Shown here piece by piece: positions 15,683 through 24,205 of a DNA stretch of 64,000 nt. The notes below the pieces were generated by a model that saw nothing but the letters and a program-made list of their open reading frames with translations, did not search any database and was not told where the DNA came from. The position numbers and the translations under genes are program-made. The DNA lies in NCBI GenBank assembly GCA_964423865.1, contig CAYRGN010000011.1, positions 24,235 to 88,234 of the forward strand, read 5' to 3'. Within the stretch, counting starts at the first letter, position 1, and each line of letters starts with the position of its first letter. This stretch comes from Leadbetterella sp964423865. Its GTDB lineage: Bacteria; Bacteroidota; Bacteroidia; Cytophagales; Spirosomataceae.

Positions 15683-16603
15683 TTATTGGGTTCCATTATT
15701 GGGTACTAATTTTCCCTGTATAAACTGTGTAATCGCCGGTAAATCTTCCGGATGAAACCACTCCAAGGTGTCCTGATTTTTGAACCAGGTCATTTGTCGT
15801 TTCGCGTAGCGGCGGGTATTCCTTTGGATGAGCTCTTTCATGGTGGCATGATCGTATTCTCCCTTCAGGTATCCGAATACTTCCTTATACCCTACGGTCT
15901 GCAGTGCGTTTTGGTGTGCAAAGGGAAGGAGAGATCTGGCTTCATCTACCAAGCCTTCTTCCAGCATAAGCTCAACCCGCGCGTTAATGCGGGCATAAAG
16001 CTCCTCCCGGGGTCTTTCCAATCCTATTTTGATCAGGTTGTAGGAATGTGTTTTAGGTTCTTTTACCCGGAACAGGGAGAAGGGCTTTCCCGTACTCAGG
16101 CATACTTCCAGGGCCCTTACCACCCGCTGGGGGTTTTGCATCTCGCCCCCCCGGCTGAACTCGGGATCCAGCGTGGCGAGTTCTCTTTGCAATACCTCCA
16201 GGCCTTCGGTTTCCAGGCGATGCATTAACGCGGCGCGTAATTCTACAGGCGCGGAGGGCATGTGGTCTAAACCGTGGGTGATGGCCCGGATAAAGAGGCC
16301 GGTTCCCCCGGAAAGAATGGCGATATCCTTTTTGGGGAAGTAATTGGCCAGGAGCAGGTCGACGTCTCGTTCGTAGTCGCCGGCGCTGTACAGGTGTGGT
16401 ATGGAATGCGAGCCGATAAAGTGGTGAGGTACCCCCTGCATTTCCTCAGGGGTGGGTCTGGCCGTTCCGATCCGCATTTCTTTGTAGAGCTGGCGGGAGT
16501 CTGCGGAGACCACTTCAGCGTCAAAGTGTTGCGCCAGGCGGATGCAGAGATCGGTTTTCCCGACCGCGGTGGGTCCGGCTATAATGACCAGATTGCCTTT
16601 CAA
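15683..16603 (-). CDS. miaA: tRNA dimethylallyltransferase, probable TTG start
   Basis: 306 residues from the proposed TTG. The P-loop IIAGPTAVGKTDL lies near the N-terminus, followed by SADSRQLYKEMRIGTARPT, the DMAPP/tRNA-binding GGTGLF, and the late TVGYKEVFGYL and RRYAKRQMTWF motifs. MiaA adds a dimethylallyl group to A37 of tRNAs that read codons starting with U. The open frame runs 42 codons further upstream, but there it overlaps the divergent gene and has no family similarity. A TTG at 16603 preceded by AGAGGAAGAA gives the usual length, and a -7 element lies just upstream. The start is inferred; the gene identity is firm. Confidence 0.93.
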   Translation of the reverse strand: MKGNLVIIAGPTAVGKTDLCIRLAQHFDAEVVSADSRQLYKEMRIGTARPTPEEMQGVPHHFIGSHSIPHLYSAGDYERDVDLLLANYFPKKDIAILSGGTGLFIRAITHGLDHMPSAPVELRAALMHRLETEGLEVLQRELATLDPEFSRGGEMQNPQRVVRALEVCLSTGKPFSLFRVKEPKTHSYNLIKIGLERPREELYARINARVELMLEEGLVDEARSLLPFAHQNALQTVGYKEVFGYLKGEYDHATMKELIQRNTRRYAKRQMTWFKNQDTLEWFHPEDLPAITQFIQGKLVPNNGTQ

Positions 16604-16621
16604 TTCTTCCTCTTTTTTCAA

Positions 16622-16639
16622 CAAATTTATATAAGTTTG
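16622..16639. promoter_or_regulatory. Back-to-back -7 elements of miaA and the DUF4230 gene
   Basis: CAAATTTA at 16622-16629 is TAAATTTG on minus and serves miaA. TAAGTTTG at 16632-16639 serves the plus gene starting at 16662. Both match TAnnTTTG and lie two bases apart, so transcription in the two directions should compete for the same DNA. Confidence 0.5.
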
Positions 16640-16661
16640 TGGTATTATATGTGGAAATCCT

Positions 16662-17291
16662 ATGATGGACTTCGGAATTTTCGTGATTGCACTCGGAGTA
16701 GGCACCATAGCCGCCTGGCAGGTGTTCAACTGGATCTACGGGAAAAAACTGAAAAGCAACAGGCAGGAAAGCATTCGGGTGGAGGCCAATGTGCTGCTGG
16801 AAAAAATTGAACAGGTGTTTAAAGTAGTTTTGGCAGAAGGATATTTTACAGAGATTTATGACCACAATGCCAAGAAAGATTTCTGGGGACTGTTCAAGAC
16901 CACGAACAAGGCCCTGATCATTGTCAAGGCCAAGGTGTCGGTGGGGTATGATTTTGCCCGAATGAAATTCAGCCGCGAACCCGATACCCGCAGGTTGGTG
17001 ATTGAAGAGTTTGCCCCTGCGGAAGTGATTTCCATTGATACGGATTATAAATTTTACGATATCAACCAGGGCTTTGTGAACCAAATGAAGCACGAAGATT
17101 ATACGGCCATACTTTCGGAAGCAAAAGGTATGATCAAAATCAAAGCGGAAGGCAGCGAGTTACCGGCCATAGCGTCTAACCAGCTTCAGCTGATGATGAA
17201 ACAGATGGCTTCCAGTATGAACTGGGAGCTGGAGATGTTAACGGGCAGGGCAAAAATTGAGCTTCCCGAAGTAGACCAGGAAAATGAATAA
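16662..17291 (+). CDS. DUF4230 family membrane-anchored protein
   Basis: 209 residues. An N-terminal hydrophobic segment (about 4-25) anchors a soluble domain. The pattern IEQVFKVVLAEGYFTEIYDH, followed by KALIIVKAKVSVGYDFARM and a C-terminal region with repeated beta strands, matches DUF4230, a family found mainly in Bacteroidota and Firmicutes with no known function. Two ATG codons are adjacent at 16662 and 16665. The next gene starts six bases after the stop, so the two form an operon. Confidence 0.8.
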   Translation: MMDFGIFVIALGVGTIAAWQVFNWIYGKKLKSNRQESIRVEANVLLEKIEQVFKVVLAEGYFTEIYDHNAKKDFWGLFKTTNKALIIVKAKVSVGYDFARMKFSREPDTRRLVIEEFAPAEVISIDTDYKFYDINQGFVNQMKHEDYTAILSEAKGMIKIKAEGSELPAIASNQLQLMMKQMASSMNWELEMLTGRAKIELPEVDQENE

Positions 17292-17296
17292 GAGTT

Positions 17297-18835
17297 ATGA
17301 GATCTGCCATTGATTTGTGGATGACCCGCCTGACGTATTTTTATCTTGTGTTACCTTTTATTCTCTTTGCTTCTTTGTGGCTGAACTGGGTAGCTGCCCT
17401 GATTTTTACCGGTACGGTGATGCTCAGCCTGGTGCTTGCCTGGCGGCTGATTGAGCCGGAAAAGTTTGTCAGGCTGAGCGGGAAAGTGGCCTTCTGGGGA
17501 GTTATCATAGTGGCAGGGGTCATTTTTTTTTCGGGGATTGGCTCTTATACTTACCAGAATGAGGATTTTCCTTACCGGAATGCCCTGTTTAATGACCTCG
17601 TCAACTATGCCTGGCCTGTAATGTATAAAGTGCAGGGCTTTGAAGGGCACTTTCTAAACGGAAAGCAAACGATCATGACGTATTACCTGGGTTATTATCT
17701 TCCGGCTGCCCTGGTCGGGAAACTTTTCGGTATGGCAGCCGGGAAGTTCTTCCTGTATTTCTGGACCGTGCTGGGTACGGTGATCGTTCTTTACCAGACG
17801 GGGAAATACCTGAACCGGTTTTCTTTTGGTGTATTGATGATGTTTTTTGCCTGGGGTACCTTATTTTTTGTGGGAGCGCTTATCAAATACCCCCTGGAGA
17901 AGTTCGGAACCGAAGGTAACTATCTTTGGGCGGGAATGCGGCTCTATGCCAACAGTAACCTGGGCTCTATTTACTGGATTTTTAACCAGTCGCTGACCGC
18001 CTGGCCTGTTATGTTACTCATCCTGAACCGGGTTCCGCCCAGGAATATATTTTTTGTGTATAGTCTTGCCCTGTTTCTCAGCCCTTTCTGTTTTGTAGGT
18101 TTTTTCCCTTTTATCCTTTACTTCCTGTTTCAGGATTACGGGAAGTTCCGGGATACGGCGGGGTTCATCCGTTCTTATATCAGTTTTCAGAATATTCTGG
18201 GGGCAGGGGCCGTGGTTCTCCTGACCTGGGTTTATCTGCAAAGTAACCAGGCCGGACAAAAGTTCCACTATATCCCCTTCCCGGGCCTGAAGGTTTTCGG
18301 GGCTTTTATGATGCTCTCCTGGGGAATTGTGGCATTGATACTGCTTCCGAAATACAGAAGTGAACCCTTATACTGGATAGCTGTACTGGTATTGATTCCG
18401 TTACCCTTTTTTCAGCAGGGCAATGGAATGGACTTCCCCGGCCGCGTATCTATGCCTGCCTTTTTGATCCTGATGTTGCTGGCCATTCGCCTGGTCACAG
18501 AGGAGAAACGGGGTGTGATGCGCTGGGCCATGGTGGTATATTTTGTGGTGGCCGGACTGGCGCATTTTACGTTTGAAACCGGAATGTCGATGTTGAAGAC
18601 CGGGTATGCCAATCTGAGCTATCATACTGATCTGGATGCCGTACTGCTGGAGTCTGAAAATGAAAAGTTCCGGGAGCTGGGAGAAGATCTGCAAAGGATT
18701 AAGCATAAGGATGTTTTAACCCGGGACCCGTTCAAGACGATCACTCACCCTGATAACCCCGTAATCTGGAATTATATGGCGGATACAGAGGGGTCATTGT
18801 TTTATAAGTATCTGGCGAAGAGAAGCTCCGAATAA
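17297..18835 (+). CDS. Polytopic membrane protein, unknown (GT-C-like topology)
   Basis: 512 residues with about ten or more transmembrane helices and a short polar C-terminal tail (about 440-512) predicted outside the membrane. The first loop contains YQNEDFPYRNALFNDLVNYAWPV-like acidic and aromatic residues, a feature reminiscent of GT-C glycosyltransferases and related polytopic enzymes, whose catalytic Asp/Glu lies in the first loop. I cannot assign it to a named family. It follows the DUF4230 gene by six bases. It ends in the divergent palindromic repeat at 18840. Confidence 0.6.
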   Translation: MRSAIDLWMTRLTYFYLVLPFILFASLWLNWVAALIFTGTVMLSLVLAWRLIEPEKFVRLSGKVAFWGVIIVAGVIFFSGIGSYTYQNEDFPYRNALFNDLVNYAWPVMYKVQGFEGHFLNGKQTIMTYYLGYYLPAALVGKLFGMAAGKFFLYFWTVLGTVIVLYQTGKYLNRFSFGVLMMFFAWGTLFFVGALIKYPLEKFGTEGNYLWAGMRLYANSNLGSIYWIFNQSLTAWPVMLLILNRVPPRNIFFVYSLALFLSPFCFVGFFPFILYFLFQDYGKFRDTAGFIRSYISFQNILGAGAVVLLTWVYLQSNQAGQKFHYIPFPGLKVFGAFMMLSWGIVALILLPKYRSEPLYWIAVLVLIPLPFFQQGNGMDFPGRVSMPAFLILMLLAIRLVTEEKRGVMRWAMVVYFVVAGLAHFTFETGMSMLKTGYANLSYHTDLDAVLLESENEKFRELGEDLQRIKHKDVLTRDPFKTITHPDNPVIWNYMADTEGSLFYKYLAKRSSE

Positions 18836-18839
18836 TGAA

Positions 18840-18885
18840 GTGAGTTCCGGGTGCTATAACCCGGAACTCAGCACCCGGAATTCAC
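18840..18885. terminator. Nested alternative hairpins between convergent genes (heptad-type words)
   Basis: Two overlapping inverted repeats share sequence. An inner perfect 11-bp stem pairs 18842-18852 with 18859-18869 over a 6-base loop. An outer 16-bp stem with one mismatch pairs 18840-18855 with 18870-18885. They cannot both form. The region separates two convergent stops and probably terminates both. Its words GAACTCA, GCACCCG and GAATTCA run at a 7-base period. Confidence 0.75.
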
Positions 18886-18887
18886 TT

Positions 18888-19610
18888 TCAATACCTGAGA
18901 CCCCAGGGGATTTGTCGCGCTTCCTCCATGGTTTTTACGTATTTGGTAACGGCTTCCTTGTAGGCGATGTGGGTATAGCGTTTTCCTTTTACTTTTTTAG
19001 GGAGGGGAGGCAGTTCTTGCTTTTCGTTTAAGGTGACGGAGGTAGCCGTAATGAGTACTACGCCCTCATTTATATTCACTTCGAGGATGGCACCGGGCAG
19101 GCCTATAAACTCTTCCGGGCCAATACTCAAGGGGATGTCGGTGGTAAACCAGGCCTCTATGGTGTAGTTTCTGACGGAATCGTAGGTGGTGGCCAGCATA
19201 CAAAGGTAGCCGGCTACTTCTTTGATTTCGCTTTTGATTTTCCAGGGAAAGGAGTAGAGGGAGTCTTCCACTATATATACTTTCCCGCTGATCATCTGGG
19301 TTTCCAGTACCTTGTTTTCCGTAAAGTCACGTCTTACCCAGTACTCGGTTTTCTGCCAGGAGTTGCCCCGTTCGTCAGCTGCTGCCCCGTAATAGGAACC
19401 TTCGGTATTAAAAGTCAGTTCGGTGCCGCTTTTATAAACCTCGTCGTTTTTCCAGGTTTGCAGGGCCCTTTGCTTTTGTTCATTGCTCAGGAACTTGTTT
19501 TTTTCAATCATTTTCAACTGGTCGAATCCGTAATCGTAGCGAACGATTCCTGCGGTTTTTTGGGCCTGGAGGGCTGTAGTGATCAATACTAGTAGGAATA
19601 TTTTTTTCAT
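18888..19610 (-). CDS. GLPGLI family exported protein
   Basis: 240 residues. A Sec signal (about 1-17, ending LQAQ) precedes a beta-rich domain with the family signature GLPGAI near residue 175, preceded by AWFTTDIPLSIGPEEF. GLPGLI proteins are confined to Bacteroidota and are very often encoded next to a TonB-dependent or carboxypeptidase-regulatory outer membrane protein, as here. Function is unknown; a periplasmic partner of the receptor is inferred. The gene is 105 bases downstream of the receptor stop on the same strand, with a two-armed heptad array in the spacer. Confidence 0.9.
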   Translation of the reverse strand: MKKIFLLVLITTALQAQKTAGIVRYDYGFDQLKMIEKNKFLSNEQKQRALQTWKNDEVYKSGTELTFNTEGSYYGAAADERGNSWQKTEYWVRRDFTENKVLETQMISGKVYIVEDSLYSFPWKIKSEIKEVAGYLCMLATTYDSVRNYTIEAWFTTDIPLSIGPEEFIGLPGAILEVNINEGVVLITATSVTLNEKQELPPLPKKVKGKRYTHIAYKEAVTKYVKTMEEARQIPWGLRY

Positions 19611-19622
19611 TGGTAAACTTTT

Positions 19623-19715
19623 TTAGATTTTAGAAGTTAGACATTAGATGTTAGACATTAGATTTGCTGCTGATAGCTGATAGCTAATTTCTAATATCTA
19701 ACATCTAATAACTAT
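19623..19715. repeat. Two-armed heptad array, TCTAA/AGCTGA types
   Basis: Left arm (19623-19664): six words in register, read on minus as AATCTAA, TGTCTAA, CATCTAA and CTTCTAA, running toward the GLPGLI start codon 13 bases away. Right arm (19667-19708): six plus words CTGCTGA, TAGCTGA, TAGCTAA, TTTCTAA, TATCTAA, CATCTAA in one register, then TAACTAT. The arms read outward from a 2-base centre. Every full word ends in TAA or TGA. Confidence 0.9.
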
Positions 19716-22547
19716 TTATTCCCACCGGTTTCTTTTGAGTTCTGTTTTCATTCCCCGCATATTAAAGGAGTAACTCAGCATGATGTACCTGGAGAGCGTC
19801 ACGGTATTGGTATAGGAGACCTCGTTACTGGAAGCCGATTGGTTTATACCCAGGTTCCGGTTAAATAGGTCATTGCCGCTAAGGCGTATTTCATGCTGAT
19901 TTTTCTTCCCGAATATCTTGTACACATTCAAGCCGAGTATGGGCAGGTGCTGGTCAAAATTAATCCGCTCATTGAGCTGGTGAGAATAAGCAAATCTTGA
20001 CGTGATAAAGAACTTGTTAGGTAACTGGAAACTAAGGTCGGAATTGATATTCTGACGCTTATAGGTCTGGTTCTGCTGCGTAAAGATAGAGTATTCGGTG
20101 TAGTTATTCCAGATGCCGCCCGAAAGGAACCAGGAGAACCAGGAAATCGGGGTGACATTGAGAGACAGGTTAGCGCCGTAATACTTGGAGTTATTATTGT
20201 TTAAAACCTCATTGATGTAGAGGGGGGTATTGGAAAATCCTCCGTTAAGGCTGACATCAGCCATTATTTTATTCTTTTTAATGGGGAATCCGATACCGAT
20301 GTTTCCGCTGACCGATTCGCCCCCGTCACGGATATTCTCCGGAGAGGAGAAGGTGATCAGGTCTTCGCTGATTTCCCGGTTATACACAATCCTGTCTTTG
20401 AAGGAACGGAAAAAAACGCCGCTCCAGACACTGAAGAAAGTGGCTGGGTCATATACGTTGTAGAATGCGTTCACCGTACTGGTACGTGAGGGTTTCAGAT
20501 CCGGATTACCGCTGGTCAGGAACATGGGGTTGGAGTTATCGGTAAACGGCTGTAGCTGGTTAATGGTGGGCGCCGACTCTTTCATGTCTGCCGAAATATG
20601 AATACGCGAAGTATTGGAGAAACTGTAACGGAAACTAGCGACAGGCAGCAGGGCGGGGTAATGGTTGGAAATGGCTGATCTTTCCAGTCCGTTCTGGTCA
20701 CTGAGTACCTGTCCGTTCAGGCTGATGCCCTGGGCGGCCAGTCCGAGCATGGCGAAAACCCCTTTGTTGGCGTACCGCATAGAAGAACCTACCCGTTTGT
20801 AGTTAATGGTGTTATCATAGAATACACTTAGGGCGTCGTTACGGTTTACCCCCGTTTCAACGGGCGGACTGAACACATCGCGGTCAATGGTCTGGAGCGT
20901 ACGGCTGATGTTGGCGAATATGTCCCAGGTGAGCAATTTTCCGATAGGTTCTACGTACGTGATGCTTGATTTCAGCACCGAGGCCTTGCTGAGTCCCGCG
21001 GCCAGCTGATTGATATTGACCGCGTCAGGATCTGTAATGGGGAAACTTTCTCCGCCTACAATGAGTTCTTCGATATCCGACCTCTGCAGGGCGTTGGTGG
21101 TATTGTTATTGAAGGTATACGTGCCGGAAATCAGGAAAGAGCGCCCTTTCTTTTTGAACTTGTTCCGGAAGAGTACGGAGCTTTCCAGGTTGGTAGTAAA
21201 ACCGTCACCGGTAGAATAGGGGTTCTGGTTTCTGAAATGCTCGTTTCCGAGGTTGAAGTATTGCTGTTTTACATCGGAAAGCTGGTCGCGGTCGGCCAGT
21301 CTCCCGTTGACATAGCCAATCAGGGTGCGCAGGGAGTCGAGTTCATGTTCATAACGAAGGCTCCCCCGGTGGTTGCCTATGGTGTTTTCGTATTGTTCCC
21401 GGCTTTGGATATTGTATTGGGTGCCGGGAAGGAATATGTTCCGGTACTGTTCCTGCTCCAGTTGCTGAGCGGTTTTGTTGTAAAAGTAATTGGAACTGAT
21501 CTTGTTCTTTTTGGTGTCGTAATTATAGTTTAAGCCTCCTGCTATGTTCTGGCTTTTCCCCCGGTCGGGCCCCCAGGAAGTAGGTATACCGAGGCTTTCT
21601 CCGCTGTTGTTGTCGCCCCATATCACCATATACCCGCCGGAATCAAAACCGAAATCCACGTTGTCGCCCCAGTTGTACGACTGGCTTCCCCGGAAATCCT
21701 GGTAATCGTCGTTAGAAAGGCCCGATTGGTTAATGTTGTTTCCGAAGCCGATCACAGACAGTTGGTTTTTGTCATCAAAACGGTTGTAATTTCCTTTGGC
21801 CAGTACGCGTTCTTCCGTACCGGCGCCGGCGGTGAGTTTTCCGAAAGCCCCTTTTTTAAATTCGTCTTTCAGTTCAAGGTTCAATGTTTTTTCGGTGGTG
21901 CCGTCGCTCACTCCCGTTACCTTCGACTGTTCGGAGGCGTCATTGAATACCTGGACCTTGCTGATGGCTTCGGAAGGGAGGTTCTTGGTGGCGGCCTTGG
22001 GATCACTTCCGAAGAACCGTTTCCCGCCCACGAGTACCTTGGTAATGTTTTCTCCCTGGGCTTTAATGTTGCCGTCACCGTCTACCTGAAATCCCGGCAG
22101 GCGCTTCAGGAGATCTTCTACGGTAGATCCGGGGGGGACTTTGAATTTGCTGGCATCGTATTCTACGGTATCCCCCTTAAAAGACATGGGGGCTTTGGCG
22201 GTTCGGATCACCACCTCGTACAATTCCTGGTCAATGGGCTTCATGGTCACGGCGCCCAGGTCACGGGAGAGCACCGAGGGGTCGAAAGGAATCAGCTGTT
22301 TATGGGGGAGATATCCCACAAAGGTGGCCTGCAAAACCACATCGGCCTTTTTGACCCCTTTGAATTCAAATTTCCCGTTTGCGTCTGTTCTTCCGAAAGT
22401 AAGCATGGTGGAGTCAGACGGATTAAGCAGGAAAAGTGTGGCAAATTCGAGCGGGGCGCCGGTGGTGTCGGTCAATGTTCCTTTGATGTTGTAGCTCTGA
22501 GAAAAGGCCTGAAATGAAAGAAAAAGTAATAGCAAAATTTTTTTCAT
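19716..22547 (-). CDS. TonB-dependent outer membrane receptor-like protein with carboxypeptidase-regulatory domain
   Basis: 943 residues. After a Sec signal (about 1-16) comes a CarboxypepD_reg-like Ig domain (about 18-105: GTLTDTTGAPLEFATLFL, GKFEFKGV). Next is a plug-like domain (about 120-225: GSTVEDLLKRLPGFQVDGDGNI, VLVGGKRFFG), then a long beta barrel of the outer membrane beta-barrel family 3 type ending in an aromatic-rich strand. It lacks an obvious N-terminal TonB box and SusC signature, so energised uptake is inferred rather than shown. Pairing with a downstream GLPGLI gene is a recurring Bacteroidota arrangement. The ligand is unknown. The A/T-rich 260 bases upstream hold its regulatory region, with no recognisable gene. 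Confidence 0.9.
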   Translation of the reverse strand: MKKILLLLFLSFQAFSQSYNIKGTLTDTTGAPLEFATLFLLNPSDSTMLTFGRTDANGKFEFKGVKKADVVLQATFVGYLPHKQLIPFDPSVLSRDLGAVTMKPIDQELYEVVIRTAKAPMSFKGDTVEYDASKFKVPPGSTVEDLLKRLPGFQVDGDGNIKAQGENITKVLVGGKRFFGSDPKAATKNLPSEAISKVQVFNDASEQSKVTGVSDGTTEKTLNLELKDEFKKGAFGKLTAGAGTEERVLAKGNYNRFDDKNQLSVIGFGNNINQSGLSNDDYQDFRGSQSYNWGDNVDFGFDSGGYMVIWGDNNSGESLGIPTSWGPDRGKSQNIAGGLNYNYDTKKNKISSNYFYNKTAQQLEQEQYRNIFLPGTQYNIQSREQYENTIGNHRGSLRYEHELDSLRTLIGYVNGRLADRDQLSDVKQQYFNLGNEHFRNQNPYSTGDGFTTNLESSVLFRNKFKKKGRSFLISGTYTFNNNTTNALQRSDIEELIVGGESFPITDPDAVNINQLAAGLSKASVLKSSITYVEPIGKLLTWDIFANISRTLQTIDRDVFSPPVETGVNRNDALSVFYDNTINYKRVGSSMRYANKGVFAMLGLAAQGISLNGQVLSDQNGLERSAISNHYPALLPVASFRYSFSNTSRIHISADMKESAPTINQLQPFTDNSNPMFLTSGNPDLKPSRTSTVNAFYNVYDPATFFSVWSGVFFRSFKDRIVYNREISEDLITFSSPENIRDGGESVSGNIGIGFPIKKNKIMADVSLNGGFSNTPLYINEVLNNNNSKYYGANLSLNVTPISWFSWFLSGGIWNNYTEYSIFTQQNQTYKRQNINSDLSFQLPNKFFITSRFAYSHQLNERINFDQHLPILGLNVYKIFGKKNQHEIRLSGNDLFNRNLGINQSASSNEVSYTNTVTLSRYIMLSYSFNMRGMKTELKRNRWE

Positions 22548-22810
22548 AAGTGTAATTAATAGTTTAGACGGTCTTACAATAGAAAACTATAATTTTAGGT
22601 GAATATTGTATTTGTTTGTTCAAAATTATTTTTTATTTTCAATTTGTATGGGTAAATGTGATGAACGCCCCTTTTTGTGTGGCGAAACCGGTCATTGGCC
22701 CTTTTGGCATATTAACCTAAAGTAGGTATTAAGGGGAGAGGGTTGCATATAGAACCCTGTAAAGGAAGAAAGGTTACAGGCGGTGGAGTGAATTGGTAAG
22801 AAGACCGGGG

Positions 22811-24160
22811 TTAATCGAGCTTCAGGAACGATTTAAAATTGAGTACAGGGTATAGGAAGGCTACGAGGAGTCCGATATTGAGGTAAACGGATACAGTGCG
22901 GATGAGTTTTTCAATTTTGAGCGTGTTTTCTACTTCCGGCGTAAGGATCAGAAAATAAAAAACGGGCAGCATGAGAAAGAGGAAAGTGAGCAGTACGCGG
23001 TAGGCGGTTTTACTTTTCAGGGAAAGGGTAATGCCCAGCGCAGAGAGGAGAGGGAGGAGGACCTGGGCGGTGAAAAGCGCTTTAAAGATGTAGGACTGGG
23101 ATTCGGGAATTTTCAGAATGCCGGTGAGCAGTTCGAAGCCGGCGTAGCCGAGCAGGAAGAGACCAACGAGGAGTACCAGCCTTTCTTTGGTATAGCCGGC
23201 TTCAAAGAAGGTCCGGATATGCCGGGGAGGGAGGATAAAGAGTACCGCCATGGCTGCTATGTCAACGAAAGGCAGGAAAAAGAAAGGATAGAGCCAGTTG
23301 GAATGCCCGCATTTGTCGTAAAAATACATGGTCATGTATTTACGGAAATAAAGGGTACAGATCACCAGGTAACCCAGGAAGCCCACCGTATTGAGGAACA
23401 GGCCCGCCTTGTTGGTAAACAGGGGGAGCGTGTTGTTTCCCAGGAGGGCGATGATCATGGAACCGAGGAGCCAGTAAATTAAGGTTTTAAATACAATAAA
23501 CACCAGCAGCATACTTCCTTTTCTTAGGGGCATCTGCACATTGAGCCTCCACGAACGTAAGGCAAAGAACTGGTGGCTGATCTCGAAAAAGAGGATAGCA
23601 AATCCGGCCCAGAAAAGGGCTTTGATAAATGCGAGACCGGCATCGAGGGAGAGGGTCGGACTCAGTTCTATGACCCGGAAGTCTTTGTTGAAAAAGGTTT
23701 TGAGCAAAGAGAGGTTGCCAGCGAATCCATTGGCGATTTCCAGGTTTACGAGGGGAATAAAAGCCATCATCACCGGCAGGAATATTTGTGCGGGTGACCG
23801 TTTCAGGAAGAGGAAAATCAGGAAAGGTACAAAATAGAGCAGGGATTTGATGACGAGATTGTCATAATCGAGCGGTATCCACAGATGTTGTATAAAGTCG
23901 GGAATGGTGGTAAAAACTACCGTAATCACAAACATGAGTATGATTTTCCGGACGGAATTGAGGGAGTTTCTGAAGTAGATCCAGAACAATAACCAGTCAA
24001 AGGTTTCAAAGCCGGCCAGGAAAAAACCGCTCCGGGTGGGTTCCCAGGTAGCTACATCCCAGATCTGGTACAGATAGTCCTGAAGCAAATTTTTCAGAAA
24101 TATCAAAAAAACAATAAGGATGAATTCTATCAGTTCACCGAACCTTTTACTGAAGGCCAT
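22811..24160 (-). CDS. Polytopic membrane protein of unknown function
   Basis: 449 residues with about eleven or twelve hydrophobic helices spread along the whole length and only short, basic loops. No motif I recognise. The composition (many Phe, Leu, aromatic residues) and topology resemble transporter or exosortase-like membrane proteins, but none of their catalytic residues can be identified. It lies 45 bases downstream of hslU on minus, so read-through expression with hslU is possible. Between it and the TonB receptor is a 263-base region without genes. Confidence 0.6.
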   Translation of the reverse strand: MAFSKRFGELIEFILIVFLIFLKNLLQDYLYQIWDVATWEPTRSGFFLAGFETFDWLLFWIYFRNSLNSVRKIILMFVITVVFTTIPDFIQHLWIPLDYDNLVIKSLLYFVPFLIFLFLKRSPAQIFLPVMMAFIPLVNLEIANGFAGNLSLLKTFFNKDFRVIELSPTLSLDAGLAFIKALFWAGFAILFFEISHQFFALRSWRLNVQMPLRKGSMLLVFIVFKTLIYWLLGSMIIALLGNNTLPLFTNKAGLFLNTVGFLGYLVICTLYFRKYMTMYFYDKCGHSNWLYPFFFLPFVDIAAMAVLFILPPRHIRTFFEAGYTKERLVLLVGLFLLGYAGFELLTGILKIPESQSYIFKALFTAQVLLPLLSALGITLSLKSKTAYRVLLTFLFLMLPVFYFLILTPEVENTLKIEKLIRTVSVYLNIGLLVAFLYPVLNFKSFLKLD

Positions 24161-24205
24161 TGAGATCGATATATTTTAACGCAAACGTACAAAAAAAGTA
24201 TGGAC

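Noticed and set aside
16604..16729. N-terminal extension of MiaA to 348 residues
   Set aside because: The extra 42 residues overlap the divergent gene and its promoter, and do not match the family; TTG at 16603 fits better.
22548..22810. A gene in the A/T-rich gap upstream of the TonB receptor
   Set aside because: No start with a coherent frame and no codon bias; more likely a regulatory region.
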